A stretch of DNA of 20,904 nucleotides. Origin: CADDYX01 sp045809925 (GTDB lineage Bacteria > Verrucomicrobiota > Verrucomicrobiia > Chthoniobacterales > UBA10450). Positions 13,951 through 20,585 of the stretch are shown piece after piece. Under the pieces are notes generated by a model that saw only the letters and a list, made by a program, of their open reading frames with translations, had not been told where the DNA came from and did not search any database. The translations under genes were made by a program, and so were the position numbers. The stretch is from positions 1 to 20,904 of the forward strand of contig JBJMWX010000126.1 of NCBI GenBank assembly GCA_045809925.1, read 5' to 3'. Numbering within the stretch: position 1 is the first letter of the stretch; the number at the start of each line of letters is the position of its first letter.

Positions 13951-14727
13951 CTACTTGGCTGCGCCGCTGATTCGTGAGGCCGGGAACCGGAAATTTGCGT
14001 CGTCTACCGGCACATTGGCTTCGGCGCTATCGATGACTGTCTTCTGCTTGTCAGGCGCGCCCCTCGGCGATTCCTCGATCGAAAACGGGAGGAAAACGCC
14101 GCCGACTTTTTCGTAATCGCCGAAGTCGGTTTGGAACTCCAGTTGTGCGCCGTGCTCAGTCCGTTGCGTGATTATCCGGATCTCGAGGAAGGCATCGGGA
14201 TCGAGGTAAACGAACGAAACATCACCGTTCTTGCGCGTCACCTTCAGCTTGTACGCTTCAGTCCCGTCGATCTCTTCCGTGCCCAGGTATTCAACCGTGC
14301 TGCCGCTCGCTTTAGCGTTGACCAGCGGTCCGGCGATTTCCGCATCCTCGACCAAGGACTTGGCGTCATCGGCTGACATTTTCTCCGGATCCTTGCGGCC
14401 TTGGAACGGCATGATCTTCCAGCCATTCTCGCCGTCATACGCCTGCACCGCGGTCATCCCCTGCATACTGACTTCACTGCGCACTTCGCCCGGCCTCTTC
14501 TGCATCTTGACAAAGCCGAGCTGCAGACGGCCGTCATTGATCAGCATTTTGCCGCTCGCCTTGACCGAGGTAAGCGCCTGCAGAGCCGCCGCCCCGCCGT
14601 GGGCTTCAATGTTTTTCGCGACCAGTTCATCGGCGGTCGCCGGCTTCGCGGTTTGCGCACGAATCGGTGAAACGAGCGATGCCGCGATCGCGGCAATCGG
14701 AAGGTAGCGGAGGTGCATGGTTGTCAT
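13951..14727 (-). CDS. Exported LolA/outer-membrane lipoprotein-sorting-like protein
   Basis: 258 aa. Residues 1-24 are a signal peptide (HLRYLPIAAIAASLVSPIRA). The mature domain opens with TADELVAKNIEAHGGAAAL, then runs of antiparallel strands ('SVKASGKMLIND', RPGEVRSEVSMQGMTAVQAYDG, AYKLKVTRKNGDVSFVYLDP, 'GVFLPFSIEESP'). This is the half-barrel pattern of LolA/LolB-like periplasmic proteins. The true role may be lipoprotein handling or something specific to the propeller encoded next, which is inferred only from the 15-nt spacing. The start at ATG 14727 has no clear Shine-Dalgarno; ATG 14718 is an equally possible in-frame start. It is the first gene of the operon and diverges from the SET-domain gene. 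Confidence 0.8.
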   Translation of the reverse strand: MTTMHLRYLPIAAIAASLVSPIRAQTAKPATADELVAKNIEAHGGAAALQALTSVKASGKMLINDGRLQLGFVKMQKRPGEVRSEVSMQGMTAVQAYDGENGWKIMPFQGRKDPEKMSADDAKSLVEDAEIAGPLVNAKASGSTVEYLGTEEIDGTEAYKLKVTRKNGDVSFVYLDPDAFLEIRIITQRTEHGAQLEFQTDFGDYEKVGGVFLPFSIEESPRGAPDKQKTVIDSAEANVPVDDANFRFPASRISGAAK

Positions 14728-14817
14728 TGGTGAACGGACAGCTTGCGTGAGACGGGTCGCGCCCGCAACAGCGCGATTTGCGCCACGCAGTCGTCAGGCG
14801 CCGCGCGATTTCTGCCG

Positions 14818-15282
14818 ATGGCTGCGAGAAAACCGCCGCGGGTGAAGGTCGCGCACTCGAAAGTCCACGGCAAAGGTGTGTTCGCCGGGCGCGACATCCG
14901 CAAAGGAACGCGGATCATCGAGTACACCGGTACGCGCGTCCCGTGGAGCGAAGCACAGGACTGGCCCCCGCACGATGTCGATAATCCGTATCACACCTTT
15001 TTCTTTTCGCTCGATAACGGTGACGTGATCGATGCCGGCAAGGGCGGGAACTCCGCGCGCTGGATCAATCATTCCTGCGATCCGAATTGCGCGACCGAAG
15101 AGGAAGACAATCGCATTTTCATCTACGCGCTGCGGCACATCCGCCCAAACGACGAATTGTTCTACGACTACAAACTTGTGCCGGCGGACGAGCGAACCCC
15201 GGAGCTCGAGGAAGAGTTCGCCTGTCGCTGCGGCGCGCCGAACTGCCGCGGCACCATGCTCGAACCGCCGGACGGCGAGTGA
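14818..15282 (+). CDS. SET-domain protein (lysine methyltransferase-like) with post-SET cysteines
   Basis: 154 aa, a stand-alone SET domain. Visible signatures are HGKGVFAGRDIRKG (17-30, SAM-binding GxG), N84-H-S-C-D-P-N-C91 with N84/H85 of the SET core, F115-Y-D-Y118 (catalytic Tyr region), and a post-SET C136-x-C138-x4-C143. The last could hold a zinc ion together with C91. Residues expected for SAM-dependent protein lysine methylation are all present. The natural target is unknown; bacterial members have been reported to act on bacterial or host proteins. ATG 14818 starts just before the domain; an upstream frame extension is polar and unconserved. It is divergent from the LolA-like gene across 90 bp. 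Confidence 0.88.
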   Translation: MAARKPPRVKVAHSKVHGKGVFAGRDIRKGTRIIEYTGTRVPWSEAQDWPPHDVDNPYHTFFFSLDNGDVIDAGKGGNSARWINHSCDPNCATEEEDNRIFIYALRHIRPNDELFYDYKLVPADERTPELEEEFACRCGAPNCRGTMLEPPDGE

Positions 15283-15340
15283 GTTGCGCCGGCGCGCCGG
15301 ATTGTTGGCCGTTCGTCAATCGAAATGCCGAGCGACATTG

Positions 15341-15375
15341 CATACGTCAATGACGTAGTCCGTCAATGACGTATG
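15341..15375. terminator. 35-nt hairpin between convergent genes
   Basis: CATACGTCAATGACG (15341-15355) and CGTCAATGACGTATG (15361-15375) pair over 14 of 15 positions (one A-A mismatch) around a TAGTC loop. The element also contains the 13-bp direct repeat CGTCAATGACGTA (15345-15357 and 15361-15373), and the first copy sits in a perfect palindrome, TACGTCA-A-TGACGTA. It lies between the SET gene (ends 15282) and the minus-strand gene ending at 15482, fitting a bidirectional terminator. A protein-binding site or repeat-element remnant is the alternative. No U-tract follows. Confidence 0.55.
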
Positions 15376-15481
15376 AGAAGGCGTGTGCTCGGCCTCGGCC
15401 GGACGGCATTGTTGTCGGCGCAGAAGCGCCCCGGTTGGGCGGGACGCTGATTGCTGGCGTCTCGCGCAGATCGCAGAGCGT

Positions 15482-15931
15482 TCAGGTCTCGAATTTCTGG
15501 TCCAACGCGCTCTTGTCCGGCAACAGGCTGATTTCGCCCGCGACGTTCGGGACATAGGCGAACGCATAGTGCCGCTTCGGTGTCTGCCAGCCGGTGGCTT
15601 CCGCAACCACTTCGGTGCCTTGCTTCTCCAGGTAGTCGAAGAAGTCGGAGTTGGGCTTGACTGTCCAATTGGAGTAGCGACCGATCTGCATCAAGGCTGC
15701 TCGCAGGTCGGCTTCACCCCAGACGCTGCCGCTCCGTTTTGCAAAGGCAACGTAGCGGCCCTTGCCGTTGAAATAACCCACCGTGACAGCGAATCCCTGA
15801 TCCATGTCTCCGGTGTAAAATTCAAAGGCCTTTTCGCCGTGGTTGACCATCCCAAGGAGGTTGACTGCCATGACCGCTTGCTGGCCAAAGTGGGACTCGG
15901 CGTCTTCCTTGGACTTCAATAAGATGTTCAT
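15482..15931 (-). CDS. Hypothetical protein downstream of the ADOP permease
   Basis: 149 aa, soluble, without signal peptide or membrane segment. It is rich in aromatic residues (AFEFYTGDMDQGFAVTVGYF, 'FAKRSGSVWGEADLRAAL', GRYSNWTVKPNSDFFDYLEK), suggesting a compact alpha/beta fold. I recognise no family. AGGAG at 15942-15946 lies 10 nt before ATG 15931, within the 35-bp gap after the ADOP permease stop. It is therefore probably the third gene of the PadR-ADOP transcript. A strong hairpin lies beyond its stop, at 15341-15375. Confidence 0.65.
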   Translation of the reverse strand: MNILLKSKEDAESHFGQQAVMAVNLLGMVNHGEKAFEFYTGDMDQGFAVTVGYFNGKGRYVAFAKRSGSVWGEADLRAALMQIGRYSNWTVKPNSDFFDYLEKQGTEVVAEATGWQTPKRHYAFAYVPNVAGEISLLPDKSALDQKFET

Positions 15932-15966
15932 GGGTGCGGCGCTCCTGGGAACTGCGCAGCTAGCAC

Positions 15967-18648
15967 TCAGCGGTGTCCAATCGCATGCAGCGGATCGAAT
16001 TCGGCTGCCCGTTGTGCCGGTAACCAGCAGGCAACCAGCGCGATCGTGCCGAGCAGTGATGCAACGAGAACAACGATGACGGGCGTACTGATGCTGTCGC
16101 CATTAATGACCGGACGCAAAAAGGGCATCGCACAGACGCTACAGACGATGCCGAAGAGGAGCGACCAGAGGATGAGGCGCACCCCCTGCCCGACGACCAG
16201 TCGAAAAATCGTCAACTTCTGCGCGCCGAGCGCCAGGCGAATCCCAATTTCGTGTGTCCGCTGGACGACGGCGTAGGCCATTACGCCATAAACGCCAATC
16301 GCAGTCAGGACGACGGCGACGCTGGCAAAGATTGCCATCAGGATTGAATTGAGGCGCGCCTGCGCGACCGCAACTTTCAGATAATGTTCCATTTCGTGGC
16401 TCTGGTAGAGAACCACACTCATGTCGAGGGCGGTAACGGCGTGACGCGTCGCACCGATCATCTGATCGGCCGAGCCGTGACCGCGAAGGACCAGAGTCAT
16501 GTCCACAGCCGGACATTGCGCGTGAGGCATGTAAACGGCGGGCATCGGCTCGCTCGCCAAGTCGTCGGACTTGGCATCCGCCACCACTCCGATGATTTCC
16601 CTGACGGGTATCGGCTCCAAATCATCACTCAATCCGGGCCGTATTCGCTTCCCGAGTGGATCCTCGTTTGGGAAAAAGGCCCGCACCAGCGCTTCATTAA
16701 CGATCACTACGCGTGGCGCATTGCGGTCGTCACGATCGTCAAAATCGCGGCCCTTTCTCATTCCGATTTGCATTGTCTGAAAAAAGTTCGGAGTGACGAT
16801 ATACGGCCGGGCGCGGGGCAAATCGGCCTTAAGAATCCGTCTGCCACTGATTTCGACGTCAGTCAGCCATTGCGGCGTGAACGGCAGCGGATAGACGGCG
16901 CTGGCCGACTTGATCTCTTTCACGTCAGCCAATCGACGGAACAATTCACGAAAGAATCTTGTCGCACGGAGCGGCTCCCTCGTGCTGCCGTTCTCTGGAA
17001 GTGACAACCTGGCGGTCACGAGCTCGCGGGGATTAAACCCGGGAGCGGCGTTTTCGAGCGTCCAGAGGCTGCGAATCAGAGAGCAGGCACCGGCCAGAAG
17101 AATGAATGCAAGCACCAGCTCGGTGACCACCAAGACGTTGCGAAGCCGGCGGCCACGCGGGCTTTGGCCGCAAATCCGGCTGCAATCGTTCAGCACGCGC
17201 GCGAGGTCGCACCGCGCCGCGTACCAGGCGGGAGCAAACCCAAAAACACAACTGGTCACGATTGTCGCAATCACGGCAAAAATGAGCATCGCCCGGTCGG
17301 GCGCGATCTCGCTGCTGCGCGGAAAGTCCGGCGGCAGCATGGCCACGATGTAGTGCGTGCCGACGAGCGCGAGCAACAGTCCAAGGCAACCGCCGATTGC
17401 GGCCAGGAGCAGGCTTTCGGCCAAGAGTTGCCTGAGGATCCGGCTGCGCCCGGCGCCTACAGCGGCGCGGATCGCCATTTCCTTCTGCCGCGTGGTCGCG
17501 CGACCAAGCAGCAGGTTCGCTACATTCACGCACGCGATACATAGCAGGCAGAGCGCTGCGCCGATCAGCAGTAGTAATGCGGGCCGCACCTTGTTCGTGA
17601 TTTGAGCGAGCCACGGAACGACTGCGCCGGAGTCGAACCGGCGGTTCGTTTCCGGGTATTTGGCTGCCAGGCTCGCGAGGACTGCGCTCACACCCACGGC
17701 AGCGTCTTCCCGGCTAACATTGTGCTTCAACCGCCCGAGCACCTGCACATAATGTGCGTCGCGGTGCGCAGCGTGCGGCGGTTCGCCACTCGGAGACGGT
17801 TCACGATCACGCGCAAAAGTCGTCCAGACTTGTGCTGGATCATTGGCAACCGGAAATTGGAAATCCGCCGGCATTACCCCAACGATCTGATACTCGTAGC
17901 CGTCCACGAACAGCGGCGCGCCGACTGCATCCGGCGCTCCGGCGAAGCGCTCCTGCCAGAGCGCGTGACTAATTATGGCGCTGCGGTTGCCGGGTTCGTC
18001 CTCCGATTCTGTAAAGAGGCGGCCTAGAATCGGTTGAACGTCGAGCAACCGCAACGCCTCCGGAGTAACGTACGCTCCTTCGGCGTGCATCGTTTCACCC
18101 TCGCCGCCGGCAACAACAAAACTACAGGGGAAGAAAGCTCCCAGTCCGTCGAACCAGCGATTTTGAGCACGCACGTCTGCGAAGTCCGGATAGGTAAAAC
18201 GAACCTGCTTCTCCGGGTTTCGGTCTTCGCGAAGCCAGACGGACATGAGCTGACCCGCGTTTGGATACGCCAGGGGACGTAACAAGACGTTGCCGACGAC
18301 GGTGAAGAGCGCGGTGTTCGCGCCGATACCGAGACCGAGAGCGAGAACGGCGATGAATGCAAATGCCCGGTTCTTGAGCAGCATTCGCGCGGCGAACCGC
18401 ACGTCCCGCCAGATTGTTTCCACCGCTCCACCGCCGCTGATGTCGCGCCACGCGTCTTTGATGAGATTGACATTCCCGAATTGCCGACCGGCCTGGCGGG
18501 CTGCTTCTGCCGGCGAAAGACCGCGGCGGACGTTTTCCTGCGTGCGCATGGCAAGGTGAAAGCGCAGCTCTTCCTCCATGTCAGCCTCGAGCTGCGAACG
18601 ATGGGTGAGCGCGAAGAGACGCGCACCCAGGACGCGAAACCAAGTCAC
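15967..18648 (-). CDS. ADOP-type MacB/FtsX permease
   Basis: 893 aa from GTG 18648. It starts with the ADOP N-terminal helical module (LEADMEEELRFHLAMRTQEN, GLSPAEAARQAGRQFGNV). Then come a first transmembrane helix at about 96-118, a large extracytoplasmic MacB_PCD domain, a cluster of helices in the middle with 'RATTRQKEMAIRAAVGAGR', a second periplasmic domain, and a C-terminal FtsX domain (about 771-893) with QRTHEIGIRLALGAQ. These duplicated permeases of Acidobacteriota and relatives usually lack a dedicated ATPase nearby, as here. The GTG start is supported by GGAG (18658-18661) at 9 nt and lies 2 nt after the PadR stop. A longer TTG start (18699) would overlap PadR by 49 bp. The C-terminal end (FDPLHAIGHR) departs from the usual DPxxALRYE. 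Confidence 0.9.
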   Translation of the reverse strand: MTWFRVLGARLFALTHRSQLEADMEEELRFHLAMRTQENVRRGLSPAEAARQAGRQFGNVNLIKDAWRDISGGGAVETIWRDVRFAARMLLKNRAFAFIAVLALGLGIGANTALFTVVGNVLLRPLAYPNAGQLMSVWLREDRNPEKQVRFTYPDFADVRAQNRWFDGLGAFFPCSFVVAGGEGETMHAEGAYVTPEALRLLDVQPILGRLFTESEDEPGNRSAIISHALWQERFAGAPDAVGAPLFVDGYEYQIVGVMPADFQFPVANDPAQVWTTFARDREPSPSGEPPHAAHRDAHYVQVLGRLKHNVSREDAAVGVSAVLASLAAKYPETNRRFDSGAVVPWLAQITNKVRPALLLLIGAALCLLCIACVNVANLLLGRATTRQKEMAIRAAVGAGRSRILRQLLAESLLLAAIGGCLGLLLALVGTHYIVAMLPPDFPRSSEIAPDRAMLIFAVIATIVTSCVFGFAPAWYAARCDLARVLNDCSRICGQSPRGRRLRNVLVVTELVLAFILLAGACSLIRSLWTLENAAPGFNPRELVTARLSLPENGSTREPLRATRFFRELFRRLADVKEIKSASAVYPLPFTPQWLTDVEISGRRILKADLPRARPYIVTPNFFQTMQIGMRKGRDFDDRDDRNAPRVVIVNEALVRAFFPNEDPLGKRIRPGLSDDLEPIPVREIIGVVADAKSDDLASEPMPAVYMPHAQCPAVDMTLVLRGHGSADQMIGATRHAVTALDMSVVLYQSHEMEHYLKVAVAQARLNSILMAIFASVAVVLTAIGVYGVMAYAVVQRTHEIGIRLALGAQKLTIFRLVVGQGVRLILWSLLFGIVCSVCAMPFLRPVINGDSISTPVIVVLVASLLGTIALVACWLPAQRAAEFDPLHAIGHR

Positions 18649-18650
18649 GG

Positions 18651-18983
18651 TTACGCGCTCCGTAAAACGCGGCTTACCGCGCCGGCGAGGCGTTCCCAAT
18701 TCGCTTCGTCGCTTTCAAGCTGTTTCCGGCCGGTCCTGGTCAGTCGGTAGTAGCGTGCGCGCTGATTATTTTCCGACATGCGCCACTCGCTCGAAACCCA
18801 GCCCTGCTGGCCCAGGCGTTGCAGCGCGGGATAGAGCGATCCCTCTTCGACGGTCAAATCCTCATGGGCCAACTGCATGATCCGTTTAGCAATCCCGTAG
18901 CCATGCATCGAGCCATGGCAAAGCGCCTTCAGGATGAGCATATCGAGCGTGCCCTGGAGCAACTTTGCGCTTGGTCTTCTCAT
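18651..18983 (-). CDS. PadR family transcriptional regulator
   Basis: 110 aa, the size of short PadR (subfamily 2) winged-helix proteins. Features are LLQGTLDMLILKAL (8-21), H27-G-Y-G-I-A, E46-E-G-S-L-Y-P-A-L-Q-R-L57 (recognition helix) and R77-Y-Y-R-L-T-x-T-G85 (wing). Such regulators bind palindromic operators and control the adjacent ADOP permease gene, here 2 nt downstream, so the pair is co-translated. Ligand unknown. ATG 18983 gives the canonical N-terminus; an upstream in-frame extension (to 19055) is Trp-rich and unconserved. The 333 bp upstream contain a decayed gene fragment as well as the promoter. Confidence 0.92.
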   Translation of the reverse strand: MRRPSAKLLQGTLDMLILKALCHGSMHGYGIAKRIMQLAHEDLTVEEGSLYPALQRLGQQGWVSSEWRMSENNQRARYYRLTRTGRKQLESDEANWERLAGAVSRVLRSA

Positions 18984-19103
18984 TGCAAAATCCCAATCAT
19001 GATCGCGAGATAAGATTACGGGTTGCCAACTACCAAAGCGCCACCAGCTGAGCAACCCAAATTACGGCGTCACTCGTCATCCGGCGCCGCTCGACCGGCG
19101 CGA

Positions 19104-19298
19104 TTACTGCGGATTCCCGAGATTGTACTCTTCTCCAAGCGCCACTCCCGATATGCTGTTGTTGCCTCGCACAATCGCGGTGTAATTGCCGGCCGCGTCA
19201 ACCGCAATCGCACCGACCGTCGCCACGACCACTTTTCTATCTGCCGGCCTTCGATCGAGGGTTTCACGGCTCGTAAAGCATTGGACGCCATCGACCGA
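19104..19298 (-). pseudogene. C-terminal remnant of a secreted Verrucomicrobia-type protein
   Basis: A 64-codon frame bounded by stops (TAG at 19299-19301, TAA at 19104-19106) has no usable start. Its last 40 residues read VGAIAVDAAG, NYTAIVRGNN and SGVALGEEYNLGNPQ. From memory, 'YTAIVRG..NNTTG.ALVEVYDL' is a recurrent C-terminal module of large secreted proteins in Chthoniobacterales-type Verrucomicrobia, and this fragment matches it with changes (GEEY for VEVY). The N-terminal part is missing because another gene (19317, plus) occupies the upstream side. I call it a degenerate leftover of a once larger minus-strand gene. Confidence 0.5.
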
Positions 19299-19316
19299 CT
19301 ATGGCATAAATAATCC

Positions 19317-19868
19317 ATGTCCATAAAATATTGTCTCCGCTTCTCCACGGTCGCGGCCGCCGCCCTTTCCGCCTCCCTTGCGCTCGCGCAGACCTCCACC
19401 CTGCAGGGGGACGTCAAAGGCGTCGATGGTCGCGCCGCCAAAGGAGCAAAAGTCCGCCTTGATCGTCAGGACAGGAAAATGTCCGCGATCGTTTTGCGCA
19501 CAGACGCTGCAGGTCGCTTCCTCGCGAATAATCTCCCGCCTGGCAGCTACAAGGTGAGCGCGATAGTCACCGGTGGCGTCACTTCACCAGTCCAGGCCGT
19601 GAAGTTGAACGCGAACAGGCCGGTCATGGTTTCGTTGGACCTGCGCGGCGCGCCGGCAGGGAAATCGGCCGCGGGGGCGAAAAAGAAGAAGAAATACGTC
19701 TGGGTCCCGGAAGAAACCGGCTCGCACCTCGGCGGACGCTACGTCGAAGTGGATGATGACGCTCAGGCTGGTCCAAGTGCTCAAAAGGTAGAGCGTGCCA
19801 GCACCAAGTCGCTCGAACGGATTCAGAACTCCGGCGTCAATCAGAGCATGGGCAGCGGCTCGCGCTAA
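19317..19868 (+). CDS. Secreted carboxypeptidase-regulatory-like domain protein
   Basis: 183 aa. Residues 1-24 are a signal peptide (FSTVAAAALSASLALA). Residues 26-110 form one transthyretin-like carboxypeptidase regulatory domain: LQGDVKGVDGRAAKGAKVRL, 'LRTDAAGRFLANNLPPGSY', VSAIVTGGV. Then come an Ala/Gly linker with five lysines in a row, the segment YVWVPEETGSHLGGRYVEV, and a polar Ser/Asn-rich tail. It is probably periplasmic or surface-exposed, with a binding role. No Shine-Dalgarno precedes ATG 19317, but an AT-rich CATAAATAAT lies directly upstream, so a short or leaderless transcript is possible. It is flanked by two gene remnants. Confidence 0.75.
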   Translation: MSIKYCLRFSTVAAAALSASLALAQTSTLQGDVKGVDGRAAKGAKVRLDRQDRKMSAIVLRTDAAGRFLANNLPPGSYKVSAIVTGGVTSPVQAVKLNANRPVMVSLDLRGAPAGKSAAGAKKKKKYVWVPEETGSHLGGRYVEVDDDAQAGPSAQKVERASTKSLERIQNSGVNQSMGSGSR

Positions 19869-19870
19869 TC

Positions 19871-20119
19871 CACGATATTTTCGCGTTGATCGTGAAGCGG
19901 GTGACGTTGCTCCTGTTGGCGGGCGTCGTGATTGCCGGTGGCATCGCGCTCGCCGGCATGCGCGTGATCGCGAATCTGCTCTTCGGTGTTACGCCGGCTG
20001 ATCCGGTCGTCTTTGCCGCGGCAACGACTATTCTGGTCGTCGCAGCCGCGCTGGCAGCGTATCTGCCCGCGCGACGCGCTCTGCAGGTGAACCCGAGCGT
20101 CGCGCTCCGCTACGAGTAG
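19871..20119 (+). pseudogene. C-terminal fragment of an ADOP/FtsX-type permease
   Basis: The frame reads HDIFALIVKRVTLLLLAGVV, IAGGIALAGMRVIANLLFGV, TPADPVVFAAATTILVVAAA, ending YLPARRALQVNPSVALRYE. This is the last about 80 residues of an ADOP permease (two FtsX helices plus the DPxxALRYE end). Family members are 800-900 aa, so over 90% is missing. Homology reaches back to codon 19871, directly abutting the stop of the previous gene, with no start signal. A 77-aa product from TTG 19886 is possible but probably non-functional. Its sequence differs from the intact permease at 15967-18648, so it derives from a second copy. Confidence 0.7.
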
Positions 20120-20163
20120 CGTATTCGAGCGCTAATCTTTCGCGCGCGTTCTGCCGCTCTCGA

Positions 20164-20460
20164 CTAAAAGGGATGGCCGACGTTGACGAATTGCGGTCCC
20201 ATCAGCCGGTTGCGATCAGTTATATGAATGATCTGCTCGTTGGATGGTGTGGTCGCAATCGGACCCCTGAACCGGTTAACAGCCACCGGGATCTGAGAAC
20301 CGGTCGTGAAGATGAAGTACTCCTTCCGAACGGCCTGCTTCTTCTGGACCGGCGTGTTTGGTCCGGCGAACGATGACGCCGGCACAAGGATCAGCAGAAT
20401 TACACCGAGCAACGCGCAGCACCTCATCAGTGGCCAAAACAAACCTTTCGATGTTTTCAT
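20164..20460 (-). CDS. Small secreted hypothetical protein
   Basis: 98 aa. Residues 1-32 are a signal peptide (LMRCCALLGVILLILVPASS, cut at FA-GP). The mature part is basic, then IFTTGSQIPVAVNRFRGPI, 'TTPSNEQIIHITDRNRLMG', ending QFVNVGHPF. No known domain; the conserved-looking polar core suggests a small envelope protein. ATG 20460 fits the signal peptide. The upstream AAGGGG is rather far (about 14 nt). It stands alone between the permease fragment and the right-edge gene. Confidence 0.65.
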   Translation of the reverse strand: MKTSKGLFWPLMRCCALLGVILLILVPASSFAGPNTPVQKKQAVRKEYFIFTTGSQIPVAVNRFRGPIATTPSNEQIIHITDRNRLMGPQFVNVGHPF

Positions 20461-20585
20461 GTCAGGAGAATACCCCTTCGCGCTGGCAATTTACCAGTGC
20501 CAATTCGAGCAAAAGGACCGATCCACTTCTGCCGCGAGGCAGCGGATAGCCCCGGAGCGGCACGCGCGAGCGACGGCGAGCTGCA

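Noticed and set aside
12718..13977. 419-codon open frame on the plus strand antisense to the large propeller gene
   Set aside because: It mirrors the GC-rich third positions of the real gene, has no recognisable motif, and the minus-strand frame has signal peptide, Asp-boxes and a strong ribosome binding site.
15383..15922. 179-codon plus-strand frame opposite the 149-aa gene
   Set aside because: The minus-strand frame has an AGGAG-supported start just after the ADOP stop; the plus-strand frame has no start signal or family match.
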